Source: Annona cherimola
Lineage: Eukaryota; Streptophyta; Magnoliopsida; Magnoliales; Annonaceae
Direction of reading: 5' to 3'
DNA length: 64,000 nt
NCBI GenBank assembly: GCA_030490835.1
Contig: CM059971.1
Location: forward strand, 40,162,012-40,226,011
Each line of letters opens with the position of its first letter. Within the stretch, counting starts at the first letter, position 1. Shown here in pieces: positions 45,896-56,022 of this stretch. The translations under genes and the position numbers were made by a program. The notes beneath the pieces are model-generated. The model had not been told where the DNA came from, did not search any database, and saw nothing but the letters and a program-made list of their open reading frames with translations.

Positions 45896-45943
45896 CGTCT
45901 GGCTGAGGACGTTAAACTTAGCGCTGAATGGGAGGCAACCCAT
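45896..45943 (+). promoter_or_regulatory. conserved Athila noncoding motif with hairpin
   Basis: Contains GACGTTAAACTTAGCGCT and AATGGGAGGCAACCCATT. The latter folds as a 6-bp stem AATGGG/CCCATT with loop AGGCAA. A matching but decayed copy follows the integrase stop of element A (minus strand, 13975-14020). In both elements it stands between the last pol or gag coding sequence and the downstream part. Confidence 0.55.
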
Positions 45944-46086
45944 TGCTTAGTTTCATTTTGATTTGCGTTTTTGTTTTTTGTTTTTATTTTTTGTTTTTAT
46001 TTTTATTTTCAGGAAAATCATTTGGAGCACAATTTCATAAGGATCATGCTTGGAAGCAGTCAAAAAGAAAATTGCTGAAGAAGATC

Positions 46087-46187
46087 GGCGCCTAGGCGCC
46101 AAATGGGGCACCCCGGCGCCATAAAGAACAACTCGAAGAACACGGGCTCCGGGTCGTGGATAGCGCGACCCGTACAGTGTTATAAAG
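46087..46187 (+). promoter_or_regulatory. putative internal promoter of the env-like gene: GGCGCC palindromes plus TATAAAG
   Basis: GGCGCCTAGGCGCC at 46087-46100 and GGCACCCCGGCGCC at 46107-46120 are followed by TATAAAG at 46181-46187, imitating the U3 layout. A further GGCGCCTAGGCGCC is at 46540-46553. The env-like ATG is at 46938. This is inferred from motif order only; the TATA could be chance in AT-rich DNA. Confidence 0.35.
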
Positions 46188-46937
46188 CTCGGGTTAGTGT
46201 TCTAAACCCTAACCCAAGCCCCGACGCCGACCTTCCTTCCCCTCTTTTCATTTCCAATCAATCTTCTATTGATTTCAAGCCTTTCCAACTCGAATCAAAC
46301 TGCATTTCATCAAGGATTCATCCTCCAATTTCATCGATTCCAACCATTCCATTTTTCTCCCTTTTCTCTTTTGCTTAGATCCATTCAAATCCATCTAAAA
46401 CTCCGATTTTTCTTCACCAAATCCTAGGCCTAACACCCACATTGAAGTTTCCATCACTTTTCCTTTGATTTGGGCTCCATTTGAAGCCCCATTGTTGTCA
46501 TTTTCTTGTCCGGTGCCGGAAAGCAGTCGACAGCAAGTTGGCGCCTAGGCGCCACCACCTCGCGCCCAGGTGCCAGTGCAGAACAAGCAGATTTTTAATT
46601 TTTCAGACGACAAGCTCCCGGGGGTAAATTTTCTGTTCTTTGGTGAATTTCAAGTAGTTTGTTGGTTGCTTGGTGGTTATCTGAGTGGAGAAGTGGATCG
46701 GATCGGTTGAGTAGTGTGGATTGGGCGGAACATTGGAATTGTTCTGGCTTGATTGGCGTGTTGGTTGGTTTGTGGAAATTGATTTGGGTGGATAATTCAG
46801 TGGATTGCTTGGTATTTGTTTTGTGTTTGATTGGTTTTGGTGATTAGTTGGTGGAGGTTGACCTGAGATTGTTTGTGGTGCATTTTTGGAGTTTGGGCTG
46901 TTTGTGTGTTTTGGATTTTTCTTTTTGATTGCAAGAT

Positions 46938-48053
46938 ATGGCATCATCATCCTCGGCCAAAAGGAAGAAAGTGCAGGAACCTGTGGACTTCAATGCAAAT
47001 CGATTTGGGTCAGCCAAGGCCTTCAAGCGCTACACGGACGCGCTTCAGAAAAGGCATCTGATTCTAGAGAGAGGAATCAAGATAGATGAGTTCTCCGACG
47101 CTCCACTCCTCAACTTGCACACTCGAGGTTGGCAGCAGTTCGTGGCGCAACCCCCGGCATCTATTACTCCCGTGGTCAAGGAGTTGTATGCCAACGCAGT
47201 GGAACACGAGGATGGGCGGGTGAAAGTTAGAGGCAAGATCGTCCCTTTTCATGCGGGGGCGATCAACGCCTACTATGGGTTGATGCCTTTTCCTCACCCA
47301 GACGAGTACGAGACATTTCTAGAGGGCGAAGACCGAGATACAGAATCCATCACCAGACCGTTTTGCCAGAAGCCATCGGTTTGCAAGTCTACCGGAGGAC
47401 AGCTGACGTCTTTCAAGCGCAGTGAGATGATGTATGGTGGGCAAATGATTTTCCACTTCATCTCGGCCCAGATGATGCCGTCAACCCACGTCAGTGAGGT
47501 GACAATGGACAGGGCCCTCTTGCTATACTCCATCTACAGTGGGCTGACGATCGACGTCGAAAGGCTCATATATCATCAGATCTGCACCTGTGCGACTGCA
47601 CCCCGGGGCAACTATTTCTTCCCATCCCTTATCACCGAGCTTTGCAAGCAGGTCGGCGTCAGATGGAAACCGACGGAGGAGGTCCTGAATTGTCAGGCCA
47701 TCATTGATGACCTCTCCTACCGCACCCAGCCACGGATCCGCACAGCCACCACACACCCCAGAGCAGCTCCACCTGCAATGGGTCCATCTTCGCAGCCGCT
47801 TTCCACGGCCGAGCGGCTAACAAACTTGGAGAATCTGGTTGCCGCCCAAGCCAGGTACCAGCGGCAGCATGATCGGGCGATGGAGGCCTACCTACGGCGG
47901 ACAGCTGAGGACCGCCAGGTCGACATCTCCACCCTCCCGCCTTTCCCATCGACGCCGCCAGAGGTCCGAGCTTGCTTCAGGCAGTCATCACAGCCCCAGC
48001 CCGATGACAAGGCCGACGAGGACGACAAGGACGCGATAGAGTTCGATTCTTGA
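46938..48053 (+). CDS. env-like ORF of B1, 371 aa
   Basis: Intact; the ATG gives MASSSSAKRKKVQEP. The codons open before it are leader. Residues about 1-15 are Ser/Lys/Arg-rich (possible nuclear signal SAKRKK). Residues about 20-260 form a conserved plant retroelement domain with FKRYTDALQKRHLILERG, GWQQFVAQPP, VKELYANAV, GKIVPFHAGAINAYYGL, SFKRSEMMY and GNYFFPSLITELC. Residues about 265-300 are a Pro/Ser/Thr/Arg linker, then a stretch with a likely amphipathic helix (LTNLENLVAAQARYQRQHDR), ending in an acidic tail. Codon use is GC-richer than the flanks. No signal peptide or membrane helix is evident. It is related to the B2 pseudogene and in layout to the SIRE-type env-like protein. The retained open frame in an element without pol suggests selection or recent origin. 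Function unknown. Confidence 0.8.
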   Translation: MASSSSAKRKKVQEPVDFNANRFGSAKAFKRYTDALQKRHLILERGIKIDEFSDAPLLNLHTRGWQQFVAQPPASITPVVKELYANAVEHEDGRVKVRGKIVPFHAGAINAYYGLMPFPHPDEYETFLEGEDRDTESITRPFCQKPSVCKSTGGQLTSFKRSEMMYGGQMIFHFISAQMMPSTHVSEVTMDRALLLYSIYSGLTIDVERLIYHQICTCATAPRGNYFFPSLITELCKQVGVRWKPTEEVLNCQAIIDDLSYRTQPRIRTATTHPRAAPPAMGPSSQPLSTAERLTNLENLVAAQARYQRQHDRAMEAYLRRTAEDRQVDISTLPPFPSTPPEVRACFRQSSQPQPDDKADEDDKDAIEFDS

Positions 48054-49178
48054 GAGAGTCCCAGTCCTTTCTTTTTGTTTTTCTTTTTTTTTATTTTACT
48101 TTTCATTGTATTTTCATTTTTAGTTCATTTTAGGATCATGCATTGAGGACAATGCATCTCTCAAGTTTGGGGGTGTATAATTCTCAACCATAGGTTAGTT
48201 TTGCATTTTAATTTTCATGCTTTAGTTTATGTTGCATGTATTTCAATTCCAGCTAATGAAAGTTGTCTTTGTTTCAATTCATTTGGTTGTGAAAATGTGC
48301 AAGGCTGTGATTAATTCTGATTTGAAATTGAATTCATGAAAGAATAGGTAATTTAGATTGAAACCAAGTATAAAGCAGGTTGAAATTAACATGTGAAAGA
48401 ATTAAAAGAAATTTCATAATACGTTGTTTTAATTCAATAACAGGCATATCTTTCAAATCGAGATGATGAAGACTGAACTAAATATGTGCTGACCAAGTAC
48501 TTTAACGAGTTCGAAAATGGTATTATTTCACAGGAATTACTCAAACATGTTCAGTACCCCTAATAAAGCATTAGAAAAAGATAAAAAGGGGGTGATTGAC
48601 CTAAGCTGAGTAACCGGGACTTGGCATCAACAAATGACCAGGTTGCGTAAAAAGCAAAGAAAAATCACAGAACAATGCTTTAAAAAATGAAAATTCTCCC
48701 TAAATACCTTGAAATATGGTGAGAGGAGCCAAAAAAAACAGATCTCCAGATATCCAGAAATATGGTGAGGAGAATCTTTGCAATAAGTTTGGGGAGAAAA
48801 AGAATATAGAGTTGTTAGAGATTGAATTCAGTGACTTGATACCATTTGTTGTAACCAGTGTATTCAGTTTAAGTCTTGGTTTGCTTGAGTTCATTGATTT
48901 CCTAACCAGTTTTCTGATCGAATGAAAGATTAACGTGTTGAAATATGACTTTGCACTATGAAATCTTAGCATTCACATGTAACTTGGTTTGAAAAGAAAA
49001 ATGTATGCCTTGTTTGTATAATAAAGGATTTTTCAAGTTGAATTAATTACGACCTTGTGAGATGGCTAAGTGGATTGATCAATGCATAACCGGAAGCAAA
49101 AGGAATTGACGGAGTCTTCATTCATTTATTCATTTATTAATTCTGTTTGCATGTGTTGCTCGAGGACTAGCAACATTT
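48054..49178 (+). other. 3' noncoding region of B1
   Basis: No ORF of note. ATTGAGGACAATGCAT followed by CAAGTTTGGGGGTG at about 48133-48175 is a polypurine-like internal tract. Paired ATATGGTGAG phrases lie at about 48713 and 48762. GCTCGAGGACTAGCAAC immediately precedes the true polypurine tract. The same order is seen in B2 (6246-7450) and in element A. Confidence 0.6.
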
Positions 49179-49191
49179 AAGTTTGGGGGTA
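49179..49191 (+). other. polypurine tract of B1
   Basis: AAGTTTGGGGGTA directly before TGATAACTCG. Confidence 0.8.
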
Positions 49192-50774
49192 TGATAACTC
49201 GTATTTTTACGAGTTACCATGGTCCATTTTAGACTTAATTTGTGTGTTAGTTCAAGAGATTAGGCTTACTTTGCACTCTTTTAGCTTAATTTTCATCCGC
49301 TTTGCATTTTAGGAGCATTAATTAGTTTTTAGGCAATTTTAGCATTATTTAGGCATTTTTAGTTTATTTATTTAGTTTTTTCATCTTTTGTAGGAAGGAC
49401 GGGACACACGAAGGCAAAGCGGACGAGTTGAACGCAAGCTAAGGCATCCACAGCCAGAGAGTTGGCGCCCATGCGCCACCCTACGTACCTTGGCCGTTGA
49501 CAGCACACACCACTCACAGCATGATTTCCAGAGAGTTGGCGCCTAGGCGCCACCCAGGGGCGCCCAAGTGCCAAGCAGGGGCAGCTACAAAAGTTAAGAA
49601 GAAGCTCCAGGCAGAGACAGTCCAGAGAGTTGGCGCCTAAGTGCCAGTGCAAAAATTCTTATGGTTTCCAGAATGTGTCCAAACTGCTCGGCACACAGAG
49701 AGTTGGCGCCTAGGCGCCAATACGCATCTGTACGCGAATATTCCAGTGTGTAAGCTACGCAAATAGGACTTTATATATAGTTCCAAGGGGTTCGCGCACG
49801 CGATAGTGGGGGAAGAGAGAAGAGAAGGAGCCGGAAGTACGAACTATAGTGCAAGAGAAAGCGGAAATCAAAATTAAAGCTCGGACTGAAGAAAGGATTT
49901 AAGTCCCGTTGATGGAAACCGCCGAAAAACAGTTTTTCTTATTCTTTCCAATTTTCTTTCTCTGCCTTATGGATACTTTTTATATGGATGTATTGGATGT
50001 TAAAATTATATTTTTGAACTAAACCTCCATTAAATGGATAGTTAGGATGATTTGAATTCTAAACTATATTGTTTCTTAGTTCTTAGAATGTTCGGGAATG
50101 AATAGTTGATTTTATGCATGATTGTGTATGATTTACCTTTGCATGTGTGGATTTAATGCTTTTTACAAGATTACCTATCTTGTAAGATGATTTAATTGCT
50201 TGATTTATCCTTGGAAGAGGAAGATCTTTGCAGGATCCATGTGCAAGACATAGGTTTCGACCTTTGTGTAAGGAGAGTTGTTTAACGGATAGGAATATAC
50301 CGTTAAACCCTGTGTAGTCATTATACAAGTTATGAACTTATCAATTTCACTTTATTTAATGGCATGAGAACATAGCACTTAAACAAAGTGTAATTAGCTT
50401 TATATAATGTTGGAAGATATATAAAGATATATGAACTTGGGCTAGTAAATTCATATGCAATCCAATTAAAAAGAACCAGAGCAATATAGCTTAGATTCAA
50501 AAATTCCGATCTATCCATCTGACATCCCTAATCAGAAAACCCGTTCAAAGTACCCAATAGTCTCGAACTTTCACTCTAATTTCTCATTGCAATCGTTAGC
50601 TTAGTTAAATCACAAAACTAGAATTTTCCATTCATAGAACGCAGTTTAACTAATTAATAATTCGGTTAACAATTCCTCGTGGGAACGATACTCTACTCAC
50701 TCTTTATTACTTGACACGACACGTATACTTATGTAAATAGCGAGCATTTTAATTGACATATACGCAGCTCGTCA
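49192..50774 (+). repeat. 3' LTR of B1, 1583 bp
   Basis: Aligns with 43147-44793. The loop of the terminal hairpin is TTTT instead of AAAA. The GGCGCC block differs by deletions and by better-preserved palindromes, and a GAGAGTTGGCGCCTAGGCGCCAA unit absent from the corresponding place in the 5' copy lies at 49697-49720. The remainder differs by scattered substitutions. Confidence 0.92.
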
Positions 50775-51344
50775 TTAACTCACTTTTTTTTTCAATTTCT
50801 TTCTCTATAGGAGAGAGAATTTTTAAAAATACAATACAAGCTCTCCACAATTGAGGTTCGAAACCTAAACTCCTTGTGCATTAAGCAGGACCTCTTGCTA
50901 ACCGTGTTAGTCATATGCTAACAAGAAGATTGACTTAAAATTAATAAAGAATAGATATCTTGTCATTTATTAGAAACATAGTAGATATTATCTAGGATTT
51001 TTTAATTGTATAATGGGCATATTCGAGATATATGTATATATGTCAAAGCTAGTAGTAGTATGGGGCAGCTTCTATGAACTCTTCTTTTATATAACTTTCT
51101 TCACTTTTATTTTCTTCACAGTAATGGAAAATCCTAGCTTCAGCTCCAACTCCAACATGAAGTCTAGCCACTCAACTAAAAAAATTAAAATAGGATTGAA
51201 AATTTTATAAAAGGGCCAGGGTTTAATAACATAGGTTAGGTCTGACGTCAATTCTAGCCCAACTCAACCCGACCCGATTTCGCGGTGTGAAATTTGCCAG
51301 GCGACCACAAATGGTGCCAAAGAACTTGTCTTGGACGAAAGACA
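50775..51344. promoter_or_regulatory. upstream region of the PPR gene
   Basis: About 570 bp between the B1 3' LTR and the PPR start codon. TTTTATATAACTT near 51086 could be a TATA box. CAACTCAACCCGACCCGA (about 51263) is a low-complexity stretch. The retrotransposon therefore sits within the normal promoter distance of this gene. Confidence 0.35.
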
Positions 51345-54300
51345 ATGTATGGCCGCCTCAACCGTTTCAAACGCTTCTATGGTGCATCGTGCCTTCTGCG
51401 ACTTGAGGCAGCTCAAGAAATCCAAAACAGACTCCACGAAAGCTCAAATCCTTACCGCCAGAAGCGACCTTCGAGAAAATCCAAGAAGAAGGAAAAAGAG
51501 AACCTATGTTATCCTTCTGGTTCCGATATTGTGAAATGGAATATGACAATCAGCGACCACATGCGAAACGGCCGATGTCTGTCCGCACTCGAAGTGTTCG
51601 ATACAATGGCCAAGCGAAGCACCGTTTCTTGGAATGCCATGATATCGGGGTATATGATGAATGGTTGTGTGGACATTGCCCAGCGATTCTTTGACGAAAT
51701 GCCCGAGAGGGATTTAGTGTCTTGGAATGTCATGCTGAATGGATATATTCGCAACCATAAATTATACGCTGCACGTAAACTCTTTGATCAAATGCCTGAA
51801 AGGGATATTGTTTCGTGGAATACGATGGTTTCAGGCTATAACCAAAATGGCTATGTTGATGAAGCAAGAGAGATTTTTGATAGGATGTCTGTTAAGAATG
51901 CGATCTCATGGAATGGGATGCTTGCTGGGTATATACATAATGCACGATTTCAAGATGCCTGGCAGCTTTTTTATTCCAATTCGGGTTGGCACATAGTCTC
52001 ATGGAATGCTTTAATGGCTGCTTGTGTTCGTAGAAAGAGACTAGCTGATGCTCGATTGTTGTTTGATAAAATGCCCGAGAAGGACTTGGTTTCTTGGAAT
52101 ACATTGATATCTGGTTATGCACAAGAGGGAAACATGTCAGAGGCGCAGAAATTGTTTGAACAATCCCCGAAGCAGGATGTTTTTACTTGGACAGCAATGG
52201 TTTCTGGGTATGTACAGAATGGGATGTTGACCGAAGCAAGAAGAGTCTTTGATGAAATGCCAGAGAAGAACTCTGTTTCTTGGAATGCAATCATTGCTGG
52301 GTATTCACAAAGCAAGATGATGGACATGGCTAAAGTTTTGTTTGAGGCAATACCATGTCGAGATATTAGTTCTTGGAATACAATGATTACTGGCTATGCA
52401 CAGACTGGGGATGTGAACTGTGCTAGGCAGCTCTTTGATGAGATGCCGCAACGTGACTCAATCTCTTGGGCTGCAATGATTTCTGGTTATGCTCAGGGTG
52501 GTTTTAGTGAAGAAGCACTGCATCTTTTCATACGAATGAAGAGGGAAGGTGAACGGATGACAAGGTCAACTTTCACCTGTGCTTTAAGTACTTGTGCAGA
52601 TATGGCAGCTCTGGAGTGTGGAAAGCAAGTGCATGGGCGTGTTGTCAAAGCTGGATATGAGACTGGTTGCTTTGTCGGTAATGCTCTTCTTGCAATGTAT
52701 TGCAAATGTGGCAGCATAGATGATGCATATGGTGCATTCATCAGGATGCCAGAGAAGGATGTTGTCACTTGGAACACAATGATTGCAGGTTATGCAAGAC
52801 ATGGATTAGGGAAAGAAGCAATCAAGATCTTTGAATCAATGAGGGTGACTGATACTAAACCTGATGATGTTACTATGGTAACTATGCCCAGGCAAAAGGA
52901 TTTTTTTTTTTCGATAAAAGAAAAAAGGACATTTATTCACTCCCTTTCGTGTAGATATCCGGTGCTAAACATTATTTGAATGTAGTAAAATATGCTCCTG
53001 ACTTTTTCCTGCTGATTCTATAATCATGGCTCACATGCTAGCCAGAAACCTTGTTGAGGCAGGGGGAAGTAGGTTCATCCTCAACAATTCATGTTTCTTC
53101 TTATTCTTTTTTATTTGCGTTGTTCTATTTCTGTAATAGAATTTCATTTCTTTCCCTAGAAGAATCATGGTACGTTTCTCTTTTCAGATCATACATAGTT
53201 TTAAGGAACTTCTAGAAAAGTTATCTTTTTTTGGCTGTTATTATTCTTTTGAAGCTGCTTATCAAAGCAAGTACTTTACCAGTATGGTAGATTTATTGGT
53301 AGGCAACAACACTTTATAGGAATCAAGAGAAAAAACTAATCGATTGTTAAAAGGCCCAAAATGGGCACTGTTCTCGTCCTTTGTGATCATATTATATCGC
53401 CATAATCCACCAACTTCTAGTTTACACTCTATTGTGTTTTGTTGAAGATCCCAAACCAACTAAACTAAAAATGACTCTTCATATGTGATTTCTGGATGGA
53501 GCCCCATGATCTGATCGGGAATTTCGAGTGCATTGATGTGTACTCTTTTGGTCGCTGTTTGGAACTTAATTGCTACTTCTTTGTGTTGTGTATCTTACTG
53601 GTTCGATTGTTTCTCTTGTAATCAGGTTGGAGTTTTATCAGCGTGCAGCCATGCTGGGTTAGTTGACAAAGGCATGCACTACTTTTATTCCATGAATCAA
53701 GATTATAGCATAGAAGCAAAGGGACAACACTACACTTGCATGATTGATCTCTTGGGCCGAGCAGGACGCTTGGATGATGCTCAAGAACTCCTGAGAAATA
53801 TGCCATTTGAACCAGATGCCACAATGTGGGGTGCTTTGCTTGGTGCAAGTAGGATACATGGAAATACAAAGTTGGGTGAAAAGGCAGCTCAGAGGATTTT
53901 TGAGATGGAACCTGAAAATTCAGGAATGTATGTTCTCCTGTCAAATTTGTATGCAGCAGGAGGTAGATGGAGTGATGTTGGGAAAATGCGAGTGACCATG
54001 AGGCATCGAGGTGTGAAGAAAATGCCTGGCTTCAGTTGGATTGAAGTAGCAAACAAAGTCCACACATTTTCAGTTGGTGACTGTGTGCACCCTGACAGGG
54101 AGGAGATATATGCTTTCTTGGAGGAGTTATATTTGCTAATAAAAGAGGAAGGCTATCTGTCTTCCACTAAGTTGGTGTTGCATGATGTGGAAGAGGAGGA
54201 GAAAGAGAATATGCTCAAGTATCACAGTGAGAAACTAGCTGTTGCTTTTGGCATTTTGAATGTACCATCTGGAAGACCCATTCGAGTGATCAAGAACCTC

Positions 54301-54432
54301 CGAGTATGTGAAGACTGTCACAATGCTATCAAGTACATATCCAAGGTAGTTGGGAGGTCAATAATCTTAAGGGACAATAACAGGTTTCACCATTTCAATC
54401 ATGGGTTGTGTTCATGTGGGGATTATTGGTGA
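51345..54432 (+). CDS. PLS-DYW pentatricopeptide repeat protein, two exons (51345-52877, 53626-54432)
   Basis: Organelle RNA-binding protein; DYW-class PPR proteins usually direct C-to-U editing. Splicing at 52877/53626 (phase 0) gives 779 aa from the ATG at 51345 (the frame is open upstream without another ATG). Residues 1-55 are basic and may be a transit peptide. Then come about 14 PPR units with recurring [22 protein letters not shown] and LFDEMPQRD phrases. After the intron follow [16 protein letters not shown], the E region and a DYW domain: HSEKLA (about residue 712, deaminase-like His/Glu), CEDCH (about 739) and terminal CSCGDYW. Unit order and sequence match, from memory, Arabidopsis At4g02750 over its whole length. 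The only apparently functional host gene here. Start codon and targeting are less certain. Confidence 0.9.
52878..53625 (+). other. intron of the PPR gene, 748 bp
   Basis: Donor ATG|GTAACT and acceptor TTTCTCTTGTAATCAG|GTTGG join KPDDVTMV to [10 protein letters not shown] in frame at the point where homologues continue without a gap. Read through without splicing, the protein would end 34 codons after the donor, losing the E and DYW domains. Many PPR genes of this class are intronless, so the intron may be a lineage-specific gain. No transposon ends were recognised in it. Confidence 0.75.
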
Positions 54433-54732
54433 AAAAGGAGAAGGCAATGGCTGAGGAAGGTTGACAAAAGAATCAAAATAGGTCTATTCAAATTAGTTAT
54501 TCCTTTGATCCCATGAAGCAAATTTTGTTTTCCCATAGTTTGTTCTCCTTTCAGAGGGTGGACATTTGTGCAATATAAGAGTTGTTACTTTTGCGAACAG
54601 GGGTTATAGGTTTTGCATGAGAAATAACCTCTTTTTATAAGCAAGGATAAGGTTGCATACATGGATGCCCCTCCTTAACACCATAATTTGTGGGAAATCT
54701 ATGCACTAAGTTGACCCTCATAGTCTCTGTTT

Positions 54733-55206
54733 AAATTTGTATGCAGCAGGAGGTAATGGAGAGATGTTCGTTTGATGATGGTGGGATATCAGGGATCGAG
54801 GAGAAGTTATGCCTGGCTTCAGTTAGGTTGAAGTAAAGAACAAAGTCCATAAGTTTTCAGTTGTTGATTACATGCACCTTGCTGGGAGAAGATCTATGCT
54901 TTCCTGGAGGAACTATGTTTGCTAATAAACAAAGCAGGCTGTATGTCTTGAATGAAGCTGGTACTGCAGGATGTGGATGGGGAATTAGAGCACATGAAAG
55001 TATCAAAATGAAAAACTGGCTGCTGCTTTTGGTATTTTGAATGTACCATTTGGAAGACTCATTTGAGTGATCAAGAACCTCCGACATGCGAAGACGATCA
55101 CAATGCTATCAACTACAAGCTAGTAGGGAGGTCAATAATCTTAAGGGACAATAACCGGTTTCACTATTTCAATCATGGGTTGTATTCATGTGGGGATTGT
55201 TGGTGA
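54733..55206 (+). pseudogene. decayed tandem copy 1 of the PPR 3' end (E-DYW part)
   Basis: Aligns with about 53942-54432 of the PPR gene: TTTGTATGCAGCAGGAGG at the start, GAAGTTATGCCTGGCTTCAG in the middle, CATGTGGGGATTGTTGGTGA at the end. There are many indels and stops. The following 3' flank (55247-55330) also repeats the PPR 3' flank (54432-54520), so the duplicated unit includes the 3' UTR; period about 0.8 kb. Confidence 0.85.
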
Positions 55207-55587
55207 GCAATGAATTATAGGTGTTGTGTTCATGTGGGAATTATTGGTGAAAAAGGAGAAGGCAATGGCTGAAAAGGGTTGACAAAAAACCCAAATAGGT
55301 CAATTCAAATTATTTATCCCTTTGATTTCATGAAACAAAATTTGTTTTCTCATAGTTATTATGGGGCGTGGGGGTGAAAAGGATGCTTCCCAAAAATTCA
55401 AGAATGTACTCCTTTCAGAGGGTAGACCTTTATGCAATGGTAATAGTTGTTACTTTTCTGATCAGGGGTAATAGGTTTGGCATGAGACATTGCCTTTTGT
55501 AACAAGCAAGGGTAAGGTTGCATGCATGGATGCGCCTTGTTAACCCCACAATGTGGAGCTCTTTGCACCAAGTCAGTCCTTTTTTTA

Positions 55588-56022
55588 AATTTGTATGCAG
55601 CAGGAGGTAAATGGGGACTTTTTTGTATGACGAGGGTGACTATGATGGATTGGGGTGTGAAGAAGTTATGCCTGGCTTCAGCTTGATTGAAGTAAAGAAC
55701 AAAATTCATACATTTTCAGATGTTGATTACATGCACCTTGCTGGGAGAAGATCTATGCTTTCCTGGAGGAACTGTGTCTCCTAATAAACAAAGCAGGATA
55801 TGTCTTGAATGAAGCTGGCGTGCAGGATGTGGATGGGGAGAATATGAAAGTGTCAATATGAGAAACTGGCTGTTGCTTTTGGTATTTTGAATGTGCTACC
55901 TGGTAGACTCGTTCAAGCAGTGAACAGGTACATTCCAAGTCAGTAGAGAGGTCAATAATTTTCAGAGACAATTACTGGTCTTACCATTTCGATTGTGGGT
56001 TATGCTCACCTGAGTTTCACTG
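55588..56022 (+). pseudogene. decayed tandem copy 2 of the PPR 3' end
   Basis: Same landmarks (TTTGTATGCAGCAGGAGG, TTATGCCTGGCTTCAGCTTG, TGCACCTTGCTGGGAGAAGA). It shares with copy 1 features absent from the gene (for example CTTGCTGGGAGAAG), so one copy probably arose from the other. More eroded near the DYW end. Confidence 0.82.

Larger units (their letters stand above)
43147..50774 (+). mobile_element. complete non-autonomous Athila-type element B1, 7628 bp
   Basis: LTRs at 43147-44793 and 49192-50774; target duplication CTAAC/TTAAC (43142-43146 and 50775-50779, one mismatch). Internal order: tRNA primer site, a gag remnant in two frames, the conserved AGCGCT...GGGAGGCAACCC motif, a leader with GGCGCC palindromes, an intact env-like ORF, a 3' noncoding region and a polypurine tract. 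No protease, reverse transcriptase or integrase sequence lies between them (about 4.4 kb internal), so replication would need proteins from a related element. The LTRs are collinear with small differences and a deleted block in the 3' copy. Confidence 0.93.

Noticed and set aside
51509..53944. ORFs opposite or out of frame with the PPR gene
   Set aside because: Shadows of the repeated PPR codons; no independent domain or signal.
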